From Treponema sp. (GTDB taxonomy: Bacteria > Spirochaetota > Spirochaetia > Treponematales > Breznakiellaceae), in NCBI GenBank assembly GCA_031279925.1, contig JAITHQ010000015.1, forward strand, positions 1 to 5,242: a stretch of DNA of 5,242 bases, given 5' to 3'. The position numbers were made by a program, and so were the translations under genes. This document shows positions 4,176-5,242 of the stretch, in pieces. Each line of letters starts with the position of its first letter. Within the stretch, counting starts at the first letter, position 1. A model generated the notes under the pieces. That model saw only the letters and a program-made list of their open reading frames with translations. It was not told the DNA's origin and ran no database searches.

Positions 4176-5141
4176 ATGACGAAGTGTACGATGTTGGGGG
4201 AAACGGACAGACAAGTCCATTTCGCTTTCCCCCGCTCGTGGTTCATCCTGCTTCCATTGCTGTTCATCTTTCTCTCCTGCGCCACGCTTTCCCCGCTTGA
4301 TTCTTCGCCGGAGAAGCCGCTTGCCGCTGCCTTGCCCCAGGCCGTTATTCCCAAGTGGCGGGCGTTTGCGAAAAGCGAAACGGACGGCCTTGCCTATTTT
4401 GCGGGAAAAACCGCCAGGCCCAGGCTGGAGTTTTGGGCGCTGCGGATCGATCTTGAAGCGCCGGAACTGCGCATTGTGGTAAAAGGGGGCGCGGACGGCG
4501 GCAATACGCAGCTGAGTACCAAAGTGAGCAGTTTTGTCCGCGATAACGGGCTGCTTGCCGGAATCAACGCCCTGCCTTTCGATCCGGTGTCGGGCAGAGA
4601 GGGGGAGCCACGGGTGAACGTAGGCATAGTGGTTGCTGACGGCGTTCAGGTTTCGCCGCCGCATCGGGGCTATGACGCCCTGGTGTGGTATTGGGAAAAC
4701 GGCGCGGCGATAGTTCCCCAGAGCGAAATCCTTGCCCCCCAAACCATTGTAAACGCCGTAGGCGGCTTCCGGCAAATTCTGGAACAGGGCGCGGTGTCAG
4801 AACGGACGCTGCAACTCACCAGCCGCCACCCCCGCAGCGCGGCGGGTATTTCCCCAGACCGCAGATACCTGTACCTGCTGGTGATTGACGGGCGGCGGCC
4901 CGGCAGCGCCGGCAGTACCGAGGCGGAAACCGCCCTTTTGCTGCGGGCATTGGGCGCATACGATGGCATCAATTTTGACGGCGGCGGTTCAAGCGCCCTG
5001 GCGCTCCGGTACCCGGACGGAAAAATCAGGGCGGTCAATACACCCATTCACGGCCTTGTTCCGGGACGGGAACGGGCGGTGGCCGGCTGTCTGGGAGTAA
5101 CGGTAAACACGCAAACGGAAAACAGTAATGAAAATCGTTAA
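4176..5141 (+). CDS. Phosphodiester glycosidase (NAGPA) domain lipoprotein
   Basis: The 321-aa product begins with a 20-residue polar stretch, then a hydrophobic segment (about 21-34) ending in FLSC, with Cys35 as probable lipidation site; the relaxed lipobox suits spirochetes. Residues about 85-312 match the phosphodiester glycosidase/NAGPA domain (PF09992, formerly DUF2233): the early GGNTQLSTKVSSFVRDNGLLAGINA (split around residues 108-132), NAVGGF (193-198), HPRSAAGIS (218-226), LYLLVIDGR (232-240), GINFDGGGSSAL (264-275) and GRERAVAG (297-304). The family includes the mammalian mannose-6-phosphate uncovering enzyme, which removes GlcNAc from a phosphodiester, and bacterial envelope or spore proteins. 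D268 and the Gly-rich loop with R220 are the likely active-site residues. The substrate here is unknown; a sugar phosphodiester of the envelope is a reasonable guess. It has its own promoter and Shine-Dalgarno. An in-frame ATG at 4191 is a less likely start. Confidence 0.88.
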   Translation: MTKCTMLGETDRQVHFAFPRSWFILLPLLFIFLSCATLSPLDSSPEKPLAAALPQAVIPKWRAFAKSETDGLAYFAGKTARPRLEFWALRIDLEAPELRIVVKGGADGGNTQLSTKVSSFVRDNGLLAGINALPFDPVSGREGEPRVNVGIVVADGVQVSPPHRGYDALVWYWENGAAIVPQSEILAPQTIVNAVGGFRQILEQGAVSERTLQLTSRHPRSAAGISPDRRYLYLLVIDGRRPGSAGSTEAETALLLRALGAYDGINFDGGGSSALALRYPDGKIRAVNTPIHGLVPGRERAVAGCLGVTVNTQTENSNENR

Positions 5142-5242
5142 ACGAATTGCCTTGTGCGCGGGGATGCTGCTTTGTCTTGCGGCGCTGCTCTTGTGCGGCC
5201 TCGCCGCTTTTTTAAGCATCGCCGAATACCGCCCCGCCGCCA
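5128..5242 (+). CDS. Start of a secreted or membrane protein, cut by window end
   Basis: An ATG at 5128 overlaps the end of the glycosidase gene by 14 nt in another frame and opens a frame that stays open to the end of the window (38 complete codons). The residues begin MKIVKRIALC and continue as a hydrophobic segment of about 24 residues up to FLSIAEYRP, a classic signal peptide or N-terminal anchor with a positive n-region. The overlap points to translational coupling with the glycosidase gene; the local Shine-Dalgarno (GGAAAA) is weak. In related spirochetes such a start, with TEYRP/AEYRP after the helix, reminds me of endonuclease/exonuclease/phosphatase-fold proteins, but nothing of the catalytic domain is present, so no function is assigned. 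Confidence 0.7.
   Translation, partial: MKIVKRIALCAGMLLCLAALLLCGLAAFLSIAEYRPAA

Noticed and set aside
4131..4775. 214-codon minus-strand open frame
   Set aside because: It is the antisense shadow of the glycosidase gene, whose plus-strand frame has a signal segment and family motifs.

Overview
The window looks like a chromosomal segment of a spirochete, most probably a Treponema of the termite-gut or environmental type. This is an inference from protein style: a membrane-anchored M23 peptidase carrying the phrase SEKKVYNLHIS just before its transmembrane helix, paired with a bactofilin, then YaaR-family and RicT (PSP1) proteins, and a lipoprotein-like signal with a relaxed lipobox. The intergenic DNA, crowded with small palindromic repeats, would also fit. 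No rRNA, tRNA, CRISPR array, transposase or phage gene was found.

Positions 1-1075 form a long stretch with no convincing gene. It holds a strong stem-loop terminator reading leftward (7-36), an inverted array of AATCCGTG-type units (198-276), two weak short open frames, a candidate sigma-70 promoter (515-543), a palindromic repeat (554-579), and a 136-bp MITE-like element with 18-bp terminal inverted repeats and three internal hairpins (615-750). A good sigma-70-type promoter (845-874) follows, and then an approximately 190-nt leader containing at least four consecutive stem-loops, one of which is a second copy of the palindromic repeat.

Positions 1076-4090 hold four same-strand genes, probably one operon: an M23 peptidase with a complete zinc site (TTG start chosen on a strong Shine-Dalgarno), a bactofilin, a YaaR/DUF327 protein and RicT. 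The first three are separated by 11 and 3 nt. The 61-nt gap before ricT carries a third copy of the palindromic repeat. Bactofilin plus a periplasmic M23 endopeptidase is a known cell-shape module: the cytoplasmic bactofilin scaffold localises peptidoglycan trimming. YaaR next to RicT repeats part of the Bacillus yaaR-holB-yaaT order, here without holB.

Positions 4091-5242 appear to be a second transcription unit with its own extended -10 promoter (4145-4153). It encodes a probable lipoprotein with a phosphodiester glycosidase (NAGPA) domain, overlapped by 14 nt by the start of a further gene that runs off the window and encodes a protein with an N-terminal membrane segment.

No clearly new enzymatic system is visible. 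The most unusual material is the set of three palindromic repeats, the MITE-like cloverleaf element and the structured leader in front of the cell-shape operon.
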